A DNA stretch of 42,861 nucleotides, from the NCBI GenBank assembly GCA_012031035.1, contig JAAUUT010000036.1, positions 1-42,861 of the forward strand, given 5' to 3'. Of the stretch, positions 9,942 to 19,142 are shown one piece after another; position 1 is the stretch's first letter; every line of letters starts with the position of its first letter. The stretch is from Candidatus Altimarinota bacterium (lineage in GTDB: Bacteria; Cyanobacteriota; Cyanobacteriia; Cyanobacteriales; Microcystaceae). The notes under the pieces were generated by a model. That model was not told the DNA's origin. It made no database searches and worked only from the letters and a program-made list of their open reading frames with translations. Made by a program: the position numbers and the translations under genes.

Positions 9942-10311
9942 ATGCAATGCCCTCAATGTAAGTCCTCCCAGAACAAGAAGAACGGTTTCCGTCGCTCAAA
10001 ACAATCATATAAATGCAAAGCTTGTGGTTGTCAGGATGTAGGAAATCCTCAAAAGAAAAGGTATTCCCCAGAAGTCAAACAACTTTGCCTAAAAATGTAT
10101 CTTAATGGCATGGGGTTTAGGGCAATCGCAAGAGTAACGGAAATAGATCGCGCAACAATCATCAACTGGGTCAAAGAAAGAGGTAAAAATTTAGCCGACA
10201 ACCTTCCAGAAGAAATTCCTGAAATTACATGGGTTAGATGAACTCCAAACGTTTGTAGGAAGCAAAAAGAATAAATTCTGGATTTGGACAGTGGTTAATC
10301 AAAAGCTTTAA
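9942..10311 (+). pseudogene. IS1-family transposase, frameshifted and truncated
   Basis: The first 97 residues match the InsA-like part of cyanobacterial IS1 transposases: a CPQC...CKACGC zinc ribbon, then a helix-turn-helix (MGFRAIARVTEIDRATIINWVKE). The frame breaks near 10230-10233, where a GGG run appears to have one extra G. The next frame continues with LDELQTFVGSKKNKFWIW, the start of the DDE catalytic domain. The homology stops at about 10303, so the catalytic centre is missing and the element cannot move by itself. No inverted repeats could be defined. Confidence 0.8.
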
Positions 10312-10597
10312 GCGCGATTACGAGCGCGATTTAGGAGTCTCGTTAGGGGCATTAGAACAGTTGATCGCCCTATCGGATGAACAGCTATGCGATGGGATTG
10401 AGAAGACCGAACACAGCGCGATCGCGTCGGCGCTGCTGCCGTCGATCGAGATGGCACAAAAGGCTAAAAAGTCTCCCACGGGATACTTGAAGGCACAAGG
10501 CAAAACCCGATTGAGAATGTGGGCAAAGTCTCACGTTGCCGATCGCGCGGTGAAGGTATTATTTAAAAAGCTCCAATTTGCTTACAAGCATCAATAA
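10299..10597 (+). pseudogene. Fragment of an unrecognised protein abutting IS1
   Basis: The reading frame from within the IS1 end to 10597 encodes a hydrophilic, charged stretch (RDYERDLGVSLGALEQL near its start, KTRLRMWAKSHVADRAVKV near its end). It has no convincing ATG and no ribosome site. It shares its left border with the point where IS1 homology ends, so it is probably the 3' part of a gene cut by the insertion or by a later deletion. I do not recognise the family. An internal TTG at 10361 is a possible but weak start. Confidence 0.3.
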
Positions 10598-10747
10598 CTG
10601 ATAAGGTAGGCTTATCGCCTACCGCCCTTGTTGGTACAAGTAGGAACGAATAAACCATCGATGGAGCGTAAATTGCGATCGCTATCTGCAATTTAACCAA
10701 GTTTGCTGCTTAAACATCGATCGCTGTAATTATCCAAAATCGAGCCT

Positions 10748-11686
10748 ATGCCTCAGATAGCTGCTATTATTTGCACACATAATCGAGATAATTATTTAGG
10801 AGCGGCTATTGATAGCCTACTTACCCAGGAGTACGACGATTTTGAAGTGTTAGTGGTAGATAATGGCTCTACAGATAGCACTAAAGCTGTAGTTGAATCG
10901 CGTCTTCATAACCCCCAATTAAAATACATTTACGAACCCGTCCTCGGTTTATCGGTAGCTCGCAATACAGGAGCAAAAGAAACTACTGCTCCTATTCTCG
11001 CTTATCTTGACGATGATGCCGAAGCAAGTCCCCAGTGGTTGAGAGTATTAATAGAGGCTTATAACAACAATGAAAAATTGGCGATCGCGGGGGGGAAAGT
11101 CACTTTGATTTGGCCCGACGGAATAATGCCCCCTAAGTGGATTTCCTCGGATATGGCAGCAGGATTAGGGGCTTACGACCTTGGAGATGGCATTGTTGAG
11201 ATCGATAACCCCAACTTAACGCCTAGAGGCTTAAATTACTCAATGCGGCGTGCTTTTCTCGAACAAATAGGCGGATTTGATGCCAATCTAGGGCGGGTTG
11301 GCAAAAAGTTGCTATCTAACGAAGAATTGTATATGACAGAATTAGCCCTTAAAAACGGTTGGCAAGTCGCTTATCTCCCCGATGCCCTAGCTGCCCATAA
11401 CGTCGCACCAGAAAGGGTTAAACCAGATTGGTTTTTGCGACGCAGTTGGTGGCAAGGAATTAGCGAATGCTATCGAGAAGAGGTAGCAGGTCGTACGGGA
11501 ATCGGTCAATTGGGGCGCGGTGGAGAACGTTTGGTGCGAGGATTGTATAAATCTTTGAAATATATTAATGACCCTGCCCTGCGCTTTGATAATCTCCTTT
11601 ATGCTTACGGTCAAATCGGCTATCTGAGTTCGGCTATTCAAACAATTTTTAAAAGTCGGAAGTCGGAAGTCGAAAGTCGGAAGTAA
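10748..11686 (+). CDS. Glycosyltransferase family 2 (HpsE-like)
   Basis: A 312-residue GT2 enzyme. GT-A landmarks are IICTHNRDNYL at the N-terminus, VVDNGSTDST near residue 36, LDDDAEASPQWL near residue 90 (metal-binding DDD), and the acceptor region SNEELYMTELALKNGW near residue 190. The overall pattern resembles the HpsE glycosyltransferase of hormogonium polysaccharide clusters, as far as can be judged from memory. The last ten residues (SRKSEVESRK) are encoded by a tandem AAGTCGG repeat and are likely not ancestral. It is followed by GDP-mannose 4,6-dehydratase on the same strand, which suggests a common role in exopolysaccharide synthesis. Confidence 0.85.
   Translation: MPQIAAIICTHNRDNYLGAAIDSLLTQEYDDFEVLVVDNGSTDSTKAVVESRLHNPQLKYIYEPVLGLSVARNTGAKETTAPILAYLDDDAEASPQWLRVLIEAYNNNEKLAIAGGKVTLIWPDGIMPPKWISSDMAAGLGAYDLGDGIVEIDNPNLTPRGLNYSMRRAFLEQIGGFDANLGRVGKKLLSNEELYMTELALKNGWQVAYLPDALAAHNVAPERVKPDWFLRRSWWQGISECYREEVAGRTGIGQLGRGGERLVRGLYKSLKYINDPALRFDNLLYAYGQIGYLSSAIQTIFKSRKSEVESRK
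11653..11684. repeat. AAGTCGG heptamer tandem repeat inside a coding end
   Basis: Four imperfect copies of AAGTCGG/AAGTCG run through the end of the HpsE-like gene and give its last codons and stop. This resembles the heptanucleotide STRR repeats known from cyanobacteria. Confidence 0.7.
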
Positions 11687-11706
11687 ATTTTTGAACTTTG
11701 TTTCAT

Positions 11707-11722
11707 ACGCGATATATCGCGT
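11707..11722. repeat. Palindrome ACGCGATATATCGCGT
   Basis: A perfect 16-base palindrome between the GT2 and gmd genes, identical to the core of the palindrome at 5656-5675. A degenerate relative (GACGCGATAGATCGC) lies near 20514. Confidence 0.8.
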
Positions 11723-11773
11723 CTCTACCTTTGAACTTTGAACTTCTAAACTATGTAATTCATAATTTTTTGA

Positions 11774-12739
11774 ATGACTAAAAAAGCATTAATTTGTGGT
11801 GTATCGGGTCAAGATGGCGCTTATTTAGCTAAATTGCTCCTCGAAAAAGGTTATACGGTCTGTGGAACCTCGCGGGACGCTCAAATGTCGTCTTTTGGGA
11901 ATCTGGTACGTTTGGGAATACGCGATCGCATAAAATTAGAATCGATGGCTTCTAACGATTTTCGCAGCGTCTTACAAGTATTGATGAAAATCGAGCCAGA
12001 TGAAATATATAACTTAGCAGGACAAAGTTCGGTGGGTTTATCTTTTGAACAACCCGTCGAAACCCTAGAAAGTATTGCGACAGGAACTTTAAATCTTTTG
12101 GAAGCAATTCGTTTTACGGGTGCGCCAATTCGATTTTACAATGCAGGGTCGAGCGAATGCTTCGGAGATATCGGCGATCTCGCGGCAGATGAAATGACCC
12201 CATTTCGTCCCAGAAGTCCCTATGCTGTAGCAAAATCAGCAGCTTTTTGGGAAGTAGCTAACTATCGAGAAGCTTACGGGATATTTGCTTGTTCTGGCAT
12301 TCTTTTTAACCACGAATCGCCTTTGCGTCCCCAACGATTTGTCACGCAAAAAATTGTTGCTGCTGCTTGTCAAATCGCCAAAGGGAGTTCCGAACAATTG
12401 CATTTAGGTAATTTAAGTATCGTGCGCGATTGGGGTTGGGCCCCAGAATATGTAGAGGCAATGTATTTGATGCTACAGCAAAACGAACCCGACGATTATG
12501 CGATCGCAACGGGCGAAAGTTACTCGCTAGAAGCATTTGTGGCAGAGGTTTTTAAATGCGTAGGATTAGATTGGCGCGATCGCGTCGTTACCGATTCTAG
12601 TTTATTACGTCCTACCGATCTAGCGTTTAGTCGAGGCAACCCCGCTAAAGCAAAAGCAAAGTTAGGATGGCAAGCTAAGTATAAAATGCTCGATATCGTT
12701 CGCATGATGGTAGAAGAGAAAATGAATTATGAATTATGA
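11774..12739 (+). CDS. gmd: GDP-mannose 4,6-dehydratase
   Basis: Converts GDP-mannose to GDP-4-keto-6-deoxymannose, the precursor of GDP-fucose, GDP-rhamnose and related sugars. The NADP-binding loop is ALICGVSGQDGAYLAKLL at residues 5-22. The active site shows SSECFG near residue 127 and the YAVAK pair near residue 152. FNHESPLRPQRFVTQKI near residue 179 and LGNLSIVRDWGWAPEYVEAM near residue 216 are diagnostic of Gmd. At 321 residues it is slightly short. The final MNYEL is encoded by an ATGAATT repeat that also ends the TPR gene near 20550. It sits between two glycosyltransferase genes. Confidence 0.93.
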   Translation: MTKKALICGVSGQDGAYLAKLLLEKGYTVCGTSRDAQMSSFGNLVRLGIRDRIKLESMASNDFRSVLQVLMKIEPDEIYNLAGQSSVGLSFEQPVETLESIATGTLNLLEAIRFTGAPIRFYNAGSSECFGDIGDLAADEMTPFRPRSPYAVAKSAAFWEVANYREAYGIFACSGILFNHESPLRPQRFVTQKIVAAACQIAKGSSEQLHLGNLSIVRDWGWAPEYVEAMYLMLQQNEPDDYAIATGESYSLEAFVAEVFKCVGLDWRDRVVTDSSLLRPTDLAFSRGNPAKAKAKLGWQAKYKMLDIVRMMVEEKMNYEL

Positions 12740-12834
12740 ACGAATAAAAAAGTAATTTTAAAGGCGATCGCCAAAGTCTGCGAGACGGCGTGAATACAAT
12801 CGCTCGCTCCTATCTCCAAACCTTACAGTTTAGC

Positions 12835-12863
12835 TTGAGTAATCTGTTAAGCTACGATATGAA
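12835..12863 (+). promoter_or_regulatory. Candidate sigma-70-type promoter of the DUF433/PIN pair
   Basis: TTGAGT at 12835-12840, a 17-base spacer, and TATGAA at 12858-12863 match the -35/-10 pattern in four of six positions each. It ends 27 bases before the DUF433 ATG. A strong ribosome site AAGGAG follows at 12878-12883. Confidence 0.4.
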
Positions 12864-12890
12864 TAGAGCGGTTACTTAAGGAGTCCCAAT

Positions 12891-13265
12891 ATGGTTTCGT
12901 CAGGCAGCGAGCAACCAGAAATTATCCAGACAGAACGTGGACTCACGATCTCAGGAACCCGTATCACTCTTTATGATGTGATGGATTATTTCACGGCTGG
13001 CTATCCTGCAAAACTCATTCGCGAAAAGCTCTGTCTCACAGAGGCTCAAGTTAACGCTGCTCTCTCCTACATCGAAGTTCATCAGGCTAAAGTCAAAGCC
13101 GAATATCAACAAGTTTTGCAAATTGCAGAAGATAATCGGAAATACTGGGAGGAACGCAATCGAGAACACTTTGCTCGTCTTGCCGCAATGCCTCCAAAAT
13201 CGGGTCAAGAGGCTATCCGTGCTAAACTTCAAGCTTGGAAAGACAGGCTTGAATCTAAGGTATGA
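12891..13265 (+). CDS. DUF433-domain protein, probable antitoxin
   Basis: A 124-residue protein. The first 65 residues fit DUF433: an ERGLTISGTRITLYDVMDYF beta-rich start, then the helix-turn-helix-like part with AKLIREKLCLTEAQVNAALSYI. DUF433 proteins are small DNA-binding-like proteins often found before a PIN-like partner. Residues 65-124 are a charged, probably helical tail with many Lys, Glu and Arg, suited to wrapping a partner protein. AAGGAG lies about 8 bases before the ATG. The stop overlaps the next start by 4 bases (ATGA), so the two are translationally coupled. Confidence 0.8.
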   Translation: MVSSGSEQPEIIQTERGLTISGTRITLYDVMDYFTAGYPAKLIREKLCLTEAQVNAALSYIEVHQAKVKAEYQQVLQIAEDNRKYWEERNREHFARLAAMPPKSGQEAIRAKLQAWKDRLESKV

Positions 13266-13654
13266 ATTTTCTGATTGACTACAATTTGCGAGGACAAGCA
13301 GCATTATTATGGGGTTCGATCGCGGCTGAAGGCTGGCTTGAACTGATACCAATTCGCTTTGTTGAGTTTGAAGAGGTTGGCTTACTCGAAAATAGTAGCG
13401 ATCGTTTGGTTTGGCAGGTTGCTCAAAGCAATCAGATAATTATTCTGACCGCAAACCGCAACATGAAGGGAAATGATTCTTTAGAGCAAGTGATTCGAGA
13501 AGAGAATACTCTGCAATCGCTTCCTGTTGTGACGATTGGCAACAAAGAGCGGCTTGACGAGCAGAATTATCGCGAACGATGTGCTAGTCGGTTAGTTGAG
13601 ATTCTCTTTGATATTGAGAATTATATGGGGGTAGGTCGGGTATATATTCCTTAG
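13262..13654 (+). CDS. PIN-like (DUF5615-like) protein, probable toxin
   Basis: A 130-residue protein coupled to the DUF433 gene by an ATGA overlap. The start MNFLIDYNL and the later SDRLVWQVAQSNQIIILTANRN follow the DUF5615/Mut7-C PIN-like layout, in which an early Asp and a late DxD-type motif bind metal for RNA cleavage. Here the late motif reads TANRN, with Asn where the usual Asp stands, so activity is uncertain. The remainder (GNKERLDEQNYRERCASRLVEIL) forms a C-terminal helix. The pair looks like a type II toxin-antitoxin-like module. The assignment rests on domain pattern and gene order, not on a database match. Confidence 0.65.
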   Translation: MNFLIDYNLRGQAALLWGSIAAEGWLELIPIRFVEFEEVGLLENSSDRLVWQVAQSNQIIILTANRNMKGNDSLEQVIREENTLQSLPVVTIGNKERLDEQNYRERCASRLVEILFDIENYMGVGRVYIP

Positions 13655-13831
13655 CTCTATTCTTTCATTGGTTGCTTGGCTTCGCGATCGCGGTTAAGAA
13701 TTGCTCCGTAGAGGCACGGTCTAACTAGTCGTTGAAAGGACGAAAAAACTCTTCTTGCGGCGTTTATAATTCTCTCATCGCCGCTCACTTTTATAGTTTC
13801 TAAGAGTAAGAAGTCTAATAATTAAATAACT

Positions 13832-15043
13832 ATGAATGTATTAATGATCTGTGTAACCTTTCCCTATCCACCTACGCGGGGAGGAACGCAGGGAAGGACG
13901 TTTAATTTACTCAAAACGATTACTCAATACCATGATGTCACCTTACTTACTCAACGTTCTGATGATGTGACAGATGAAGAGGTTGAAGGATTGCGTCAGT
14001 ATGTGAAGGAGTTAGTTATCTTTCCTCGTCCAAAAGAAGTTAAAGAAGGACTAACCGCTAAAATTCAAAGATTTGGACAGTTTTTGCTAGAAGGAACGCC
14101 TCCGAATGTTCTATTTATATATTCCCAAGAAATTCAACAATGGATTGACCAAGCGATTACAGCAGAGAAATTCGATGTTATTACTTGCGAACACAGCGTT
14201 AACGAGATTTATATCCGTCCCGAATGGAAAAAACAGATAAGAACAATTATTGACGTTCATAGTTCGCTTTATCGGACTTGCAAGAATCAACTCGAAACGG
14301 GAACTTCAGATAGTGAATTTCGCGATCGCCTTTATCTTCCCTTATTACGTCGCTACGAACAACAAACCATTCGTAAGTTTTCTCGCGTCGTCGTAACGAC
14401 CGACGAAGACCAACAACAGATGAAACGCTTCGATGCAGATGCAGATGTGCTTCTGGTCGCTAATGGAGTCGATTTAGACACTTTTCCCTATCGACCAACT
14501 GACCCAGGCGGACACAACCTGGCATTTGTCGGCGGGTTAGATTACTTTGTTAATATCGATGCAGCTTGTTTTTTCAGTTTAGATGTTTTACCCGTCTTAC
14601 AAAAGAAATATCCAGATGCGACCTTAACGCTAATTGGTTCTAAACCTTCCTCAGAAGTGCAAGCATTAGCGAAACGACCGGGAATAACGGTGACGGGTCG
14701 GGTTCCTTCAGTTGCCGAATATTTGCACAAAGCAACAGTTGCAGTGATTCCTTTGCGAACGGGGTTTGGGATGAAATTTAAAACCTTAGAATCGATGGCG
14801 GCAGGAGTCCCTGTAGTGGCAAGCGATCGCGGTTTGGAAGGAATCGCCGTAGATAGTTCTAACGTGCCTTTACGCGCCTTACGTGCCAATCGAGTTGAAG
14901 AATATATAGAAGCGATTAGTCGTTTGTTTGAAGATGCACAGATGAGAGAAATGTTATCTCATAACGGACGAGAGTTAATCGAACAAGAATACACTTGGGA
15001 AATCTTGGGCAAACAGTATGCAAATGCGATCGCAGACATTTGA
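13832..15043 (+). CDS. Glycosyltransferase family 4
   Basis: A 403-residue GT-B fold glycosyltransferase for a surface polysaccharide. The N-terminal acceptor domain begins with ICVTFPYPPTRGGTQGRTFNLL, the glycine-rich loop of this group. The C-terminal donor domain has LVANGVDLDTFPY near residue 210, FVGGLDYFVNIDA near residue 232, and the nucleotide-sugar motif FGMKFKTLESMAAGVPVVAS near residue 313 (family E-x7-E region). It resembles the sugar transferases tied to exopolysaccharide export systems. It follows the toxin-antitoxin-like pair and ends 6 bases before a convergent response regulator gene. Confidence 0.88.
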   Translation: MNVLMICVTFPYPPTRGGTQGRTFNLLKTITQYHDVTLLTQRSDDVTDEEVEGLRQYVKELVIFPRPKEVKEGLTAKIQRFGQFLLEGTPPNVLFIYSQEIQQWIDQAITAEKFDVITCEHSVNEIYIRPEWKKQIRTIIDVHSSLYRTCKNQLETGTSDSEFRDRLYLPLLRRYEQQTIRKFSRVVVTTDEDQQQMKRFDADADVLLVANGVDLDTFPYRPTDPGGHNLAFVGGLDYFVNIDAACFFSLDVLPVLQKKYPDATLTLIGSKPSSEVQALAKRPGITVTGRVPSVAEYLHKATVAVIPLRTGFGMKFKTLESMAAGVPVVASDRGLEGIAVDSSNVPLRALRANRVEEYIEAISRLFEDAQMREMLSHNGRELIEQEYTWEILGKQYANAIADI

Positions 15044-15049
15044 TAGTTT

Positions 15050-15730
15050 CTATCTTACTAAACCCGAACGAATAGCACGAACAGCAGCTTGAGTGCGATC
15101 GTTAGCGCTAAGTTTATTTAAAATTTTACGAACGTGGGTTTTAACAGTACCAAGCGTAATAAAAAGTTTTTCAGCAATGTGCGCGTTGCTAGCGCCATCG
15201 ACAATCAATTGCAAAACTTCTAATTCTCTCTCGGTTAAAGTATGGCTTCCTGTAGTTGGTGCGTTTGAAAGACTTTTTTGAAAGGATCTCGCTTTTTTAG
15301 CTTGAGATAAAACAATACGCGCGATCGCAGGATCGATCCAACAATTTCCTTCCTGAGTTGCTTTGAGTGCTTCTAGGAGTAATTCTGTGCTTGTATCTTT
15401 CATACAGTAAGAATCTGCTCCCGCACAAAAAGCTGCTAAGACTTCTTCTTCAGTGTCGTGTAAGGTTAATATTAGTATTCTAGTCTGCGTTTTCTCGTTA
15501 GCTGTCTGAGAGTCTTTAAACTGCTTTGTCAGTTCGATTCCATCAATATCTGGCAAACCGATATCTACAATGGCAATATCCGGTCGGGTTGCTTGTAGTA
15601 ACTGAAGTCCTTTGCTTCCATTAATGGCTTCTCCAACCCATTCTATCTCTTGGCTAGATTGTAGGGCAGTTTTTAGACCGACCCGCGTCAAATCATCATC
15701 TTCAATAAGAGCAACGCGAATTTTACTCAT
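15050..15730 (-). CDS. NarL/FixJ-family response regulator
   Basis: A 226-residue two-component regulator. The receiver domain (1-125) shows the acidic pocket IEDDD, phosphorylation site Asp56 (IAIVDIGLPDIDG) and the conserved Lys near residue 112 (YCMKDTS). A LuxR-type DNA-binding domain fills residues 160-226 (LTERELEVLQLIVDGASNAH, then TVKTHVRKIL). A low-complexity linker joins them. No histidine kinase lies nearby, so the partner and targets are unknown. The gene is convergent with the GT4 gene, and about 470 bases without a gene lie upstream of it. Confidence 0.92.
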   Translation of the reverse strand: MSKIRVALIEDDDLTRVGLKTALQSSQEIEWVGEAINGSKGLQLLQATRPDIAIVDIGLPDIDGIELTKQFKDSQTANEKTQTRILILTLHDTEEEVLAAFCAGADSYCMKDTSTELLLEALKATQEGNCWIDPAIARIVLSQAKKARSFQKSLSNAPTTGSHTLTERELEVLQLIVDGASNAHIAEKLFITLGTVKTHVRKILNKLSANDRTQAAVRAIRSGLVR

Positions 15731-16208
15731 TTTTAGAATTATATTGCGGATGTCGCCTTAAATTAGTTAGGGTTATGAATTTGTATCGTATGTTGTAGCG
15801 ATCGCCTTAACGATGTTTAGTATGCTAACACTCCCTAAATCGAACGGCGATTTTAAGGATCGATCTTTGTCTTCCAATAAAGCGATAAGTTTTCTTGGTA
15901 ATGCTAATTTTATTTGATGTTACGCTAAACGCTATCCCCCCATCCCGCTTATTCAGGGAGATAAGGTAGTTATATACCAATTCTCTATCAGGTCGTAAGA
16001 TCGCTCTCAAAGAGGTTAAGCCGAAGGGGATTGTCGGTTGGCAATACAAAAACTTTTATCTGTATAGCGTGGTTGAATCAATGACTAGAGATAGTTTCTT
16101 CTGGGAAAGAAAGCTTTGCTAAAACCAATTTAACTGTTAGTACGTATTATCAATTGGCATTGCAAAAAGTTCGATGCTGACCAATAACATTGTAAAAGGG
16201 TGAGGACG
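15731..16208. other. Intergenic region, no gene seen
   Basis: About 480 bases between the divergent response regulator and kinase genes. One HIP1 site lies near 15799. Possible reading frames show no domain, no ribosome site and no repeats, so this probably holds two promoters. I could not place -35/-10 boxes with confidence. Confidence 0.4.
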
Positions 16209-17645
16209 ATGCTGGTTGGTAAAACACTCCGCGATCGCTACAAAATTCATCAAAGTCTCGGTAGCGGTGGTTTTGGAGATACTTATCTGGCAAGAGATTT
16301 GGAGTTCCCAAAAGATTCATTTTGCGTTGTCAAACATCTTAAACCCAAAGATTCTAAGCCTGATATTTTGATAGTTGCCAAAAAATTATTCGATCGCGAA
16401 GCACAATTTCTCTATCGTCTCGGTCAGCACGATCGCATTCCTACGTTATACGCTCATTTTGAAGAATGGGGCGAATTTTATCTGGTTCAGGAGTTTGTAG
16501 AAGGACACGATCTCACTGAGGAAATTATCGCAGGTCAGTCTTGGAGTGAAGAAAAAACCATTCATTTCTTGCAAGAAATTTTAGAAGTCTTAAGCATCGT
16601 CCATCAAGAAAATGCTATCCATCGCGATATCAAACCTTCTAATCTCAGGCGACGAAAACGCGATGGCAAACTAGTCTTAATTGATTTTGGGGCGGTTAAA
16701 GAAATTAGCAGTTTAACGGTCGATTCGGACGGACAAACCAGTGCGACGATTGGGATTGGTTCTCCTGGTTATATGCCAAACGAACAATCGAACGGCAAAC
16801 CCAAACTTGCCAGCGATATCTATGCAGTGGGAACGATCGCGATTCAGGCACTCACGGGAGTCAAACCCAATCAACTCGAAGAAGATCTTAATACTGGAGA
16901 ACTTCTCTGGCGACATTTAGTTCCTCAACTGGGCGATCGCACGGCAAATTTTTTGAGTAAAATGGTGCGCAATCATTTTAAAGATCGCTATCCAAATGCC
17001 TCGCAAGCGTTAAGGGCGCTTTTGACCCCCATAGAATCCCAAGATACCCTAGCGTCTACTGCAACCACTTTACAGGCAACCAATTTAAACGAGTCGCTGC
17101 CGCCTAAAGCTTCTCTGGCGACAATTATTTTGGGATCGACTACTGCTGTTGCGATCGCCATTGCAGGTTTGGCAACGCTTAAAATTCTCGTTTCGCCGTC
17201 CTTATCTTCGATTTATCAAGAACTAGAAACGGCGTTAGCCGCCCAAAGATGGCAAGAAGCTGATTTACAAACTAACAAAATCATGCTAAGGGTTGCCCAA
17301 CGAGAAGATGAAGGATGGTTAGACTCGCGATCGATTAAAAATTTTCCTTGTGAGGATTTTTATATTATCGATCGCTTGTGGCTAAAATACTCCAACGGAC
17401 AATTTGGGTTTAGCGTCCAAAAACCTATTTATCTAGAAACTGGCAATCAACTGGGCGAATATAATCCTATCGCTTATCGCAGTTTTGGCGATCGCGTCGG
17501 TTGGCGAGAAAATGGTTATTGGAAGAGTCACAACGATTTAGGTTTCGATTTGCTTATGCCTAAAGGACATCTTCCCCGTTGGGGGCCATTCAACGATTTA
17601 GGAGATTGGGAGGAGAGCATTATCTTAAAACGATGCTATTCGTAG
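16209..17645 (+). CDS. Serine/threonine protein kinase with C-terminal GUN4 domain
   Basis: A 478-residue membrane kinase. Kinase landmarks are GSGGFGDTYLA (Gly loop, residues 18-28), Lys42, HRDIKPSN (Asp140, Asn145), DFG (Asp159) and an activation segment ending GSPGYMPNEQ. A single membrane helix lies at about 303-328. Residues 335-478 are a GUN4 domain (WQEADLQTNKIMLRVAQRE near 348, then WRENGYWKSHNDLGFDLLMPKG). Free GUN4 binds tetrapyrroles and stimulates Mg-chelatase, so the fusion suggests a kinase that senses porphyrins. The fusion is known in cyanobacteria. I prefer the ATG at 16209, with AAAAGGG 8 bases upstream, over the in-frame GTG at 16200. Confidence 0.92.
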   Translation: MLVGKTLRDRYKIHQSLGSGGFGDTYLARDLEFPKDSFCVVKHLKPKDSKPDILIVAKKLFDREAQFLYRLGQHDRIPTLYAHFEEWGEFYLVQEFVEGHDLTEEIIAGQSWSEEKTIHFLQEILEVLSIVHQENAIHRDIKPSNLRRRKRDGKLVLIDFGAVKEISSLTVDSDGQTSATIGIGSPGYMPNEQSNGKPKLASDIYAVGTIAIQALTGVKPNQLEEDLNTGELLWRHLVPQLGDRTANFLSKMVRNHFKDRYPNASQALRALLTPIESQDTLASTATTLQATNLNESLPPKASLATIILGSTTAVAIAIAGLATLKILVSPSLSSIYQELETALAAQRWQEADLQTNKIMLRVAQREDEGWLDSRSIKNFPCEDFYIIDRLWLKYSNGQFGFSVQKPIYLETGNQLGEYNPIAYRSFGDRVGWRENGYWKSHNDLGFDLLMPKGHLPRWGPFNDLGDWEESIILKRCYS

Positions 17646-17769
17646 AAGTTAATAGATTTACGCGATCGCCGATTAAGTTAATTATAAAAAGTTCAAATTT
17701 ATTGGATAATGCGAAAGTTGAAGTTTCTTAATTCATCGCTTCCCGCCGATAACTGTATAGGAATTGATT

Positions 17770-19005
17770 ATGGCAACGATTAACGACAACTACCTCAAAC
17801 TAAAAGCAGGGTATCTATTTCCCGAAATTGCAAGAAGAGTTAATACATTCGCCCAAAATAACCCCGATGCCAAAATTATACGACTGGGAATTGGGGACGT
17901 GACCGAACCTTTACCAGAAGCGTGTCGCAAGGCAATGATTAAAGCTGTAGAAGAAATGGGCGATCGCGCCACTTTTAAAGGCTATGGCCCAGAACAAGGT
18001 TATACTTGGTTGCGAGACGCGATCGCGAAAGATGATTTTCAAGCAAGAGGCTGTTCGATTGATGCCGATGAAATCTTTGTCTCGGACGGTTCTAAATGCG
18101 ATACGGGCAATATTCTCGATATCTTTGGCAACGATAACATTATCGCCGTTACCGACCCCGTATATCCGGTCTATGTAGATACTAACGTCATGGCGGGACA
18201 TACGGGAGGCGCAAACGAAAAAGGCGAATATGAAGGGTTTATTTATTTACCCATTACCGCAGAGAACAATTTCACCGCCCAAATCCCTTCCCAAAAAGTC
18301 GATTTAATTTATCTGTGTTTTCCCAATAACCCCACGGGTGCTGTGGCGACCAAAGAACATCTCAAAGCATGGGTCGATTATGCTAGAGCTAATGGCTCGA
18401 TTATTTTCTTCGATGCTGCTTACGAAGCCTACATCACCAATCCCGATTTACCCCATTCTATCTACGAAATTGAAGGGGCAAGAGAATGCGGGATCGAGTT
18501 TCGCTCTTTTTCCAAAAATGCAGGTTTTACGGGAACTCGCTGCGCCTTTACTGTCGTCCCGAAAACGCTTACAGCAAAGGCGGCGGATGGTTCTAATGTA
18601 GAGTTGTGGAAGTTATGGAATCGCCGCCAGTCTACCAAATTTAATGGTGTATCCTACATCGTACAGCGCGGAGCCGAAGCCGTTTATTCAGACGAGGGAA
18701 AAGCGCAAATTAAGGCACTGGTTAGCTTTTACCTCGAAAATGCTCAAATTATTTGCGATCGCCTTACAGAAGCCGGGCTAGCTGTCTATGGTGGCGTAAA
18801 TGCTCCCTATGTCTGGGTGAAAACACCCAACAGCTTATCGAGTTGGGATTTCTTCGATAAGTTACTACAAACTTGTAACGTAGTTGGAACCCCTGGTTCT
18901 GGTTTCGGGGCCGCAGGCGAAGGTTATTTTCGTATCTCGGCGTTTAATAGTCGCGAAAATGTGGAAGAAGCGATGAAACGGATTACAGAGAAATTTAAAA
19001 TGTAA
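17770..19005 (+). CDS. dapL: LL-diaminopimelate aminotransferase
   Basis: Converts tetrahydrodipicolinate directly to LL-2,6-diaminopimelate with glutamate as amino donor, in lysine and peptidoglycan synthesis. This is the route used by cyanobacteria and plants. At 411 residues it has the family length. Fold-type I PLP motifs are present: [10 protein letters not shown] near residue 106, FPNNPTGAV near 184, and [13 protein letters not shown] with Lys249 as the PLP Schiff-base residue. The ATG at 17770 has TAGGAA 6 bases upstream, so the in-frame TTG two codons earlier is not needed. No partner genes are adjacent. Confidence 0.96.
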   Translation: MATINDNYLKLKAGYLFPEIARRVNTFAQNNPDAKIIRLGIGDVTEPLPEACRKAMIKAVEEMGDRATFKGYGPEQGYTWLRDAIAKDDFQARGCSIDADEIFVSDGSKCDTGNILDIFGNDNIIAVTDPVYPVYVDTNVMAGHTGGANEKGEYEGFIYLPITAENNFTAQIPSQKVDLIYLCFPNNPTGAVATKEHLKAWVDYARANGSIIFFDAAYEAYITNPDLPHSIYEIEGARECGIEFRSFSKNAGFTGTRCAFTVVPKTLTAKAADGSNVELWKLWNRRQSTKFNGVSYIVQRGAEAVYSDEGKAQIKALVSFYLENAQIICDRLTEAGLAVYGGVNAPYVWVKTPNSLSSWDFFDKLLQTCNVVGTPGSGFGAAGEGYFRISAFNSRENVEEAMKRITEKFKM

Positions 19006-19142
19006 GCTAAAAATAGTGCGAGCGTCTCGCTCACACTACTTTGATGACTTTACAATTCCGACGTTAACTGAAATGTCGCGAGAATTCCCTAACGTTCTAT
19101 AACTTAGGGATGAATTGCGACCAACAAAAAAACGCGAAGCCA

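Noticed and set aside
15825..16049. Minus-strand frame of 74 codons between the response regulator and the kinase
   Set aside because: Non-standard start, no ribosome site, no domain. Composition resembles non-coding DNA.
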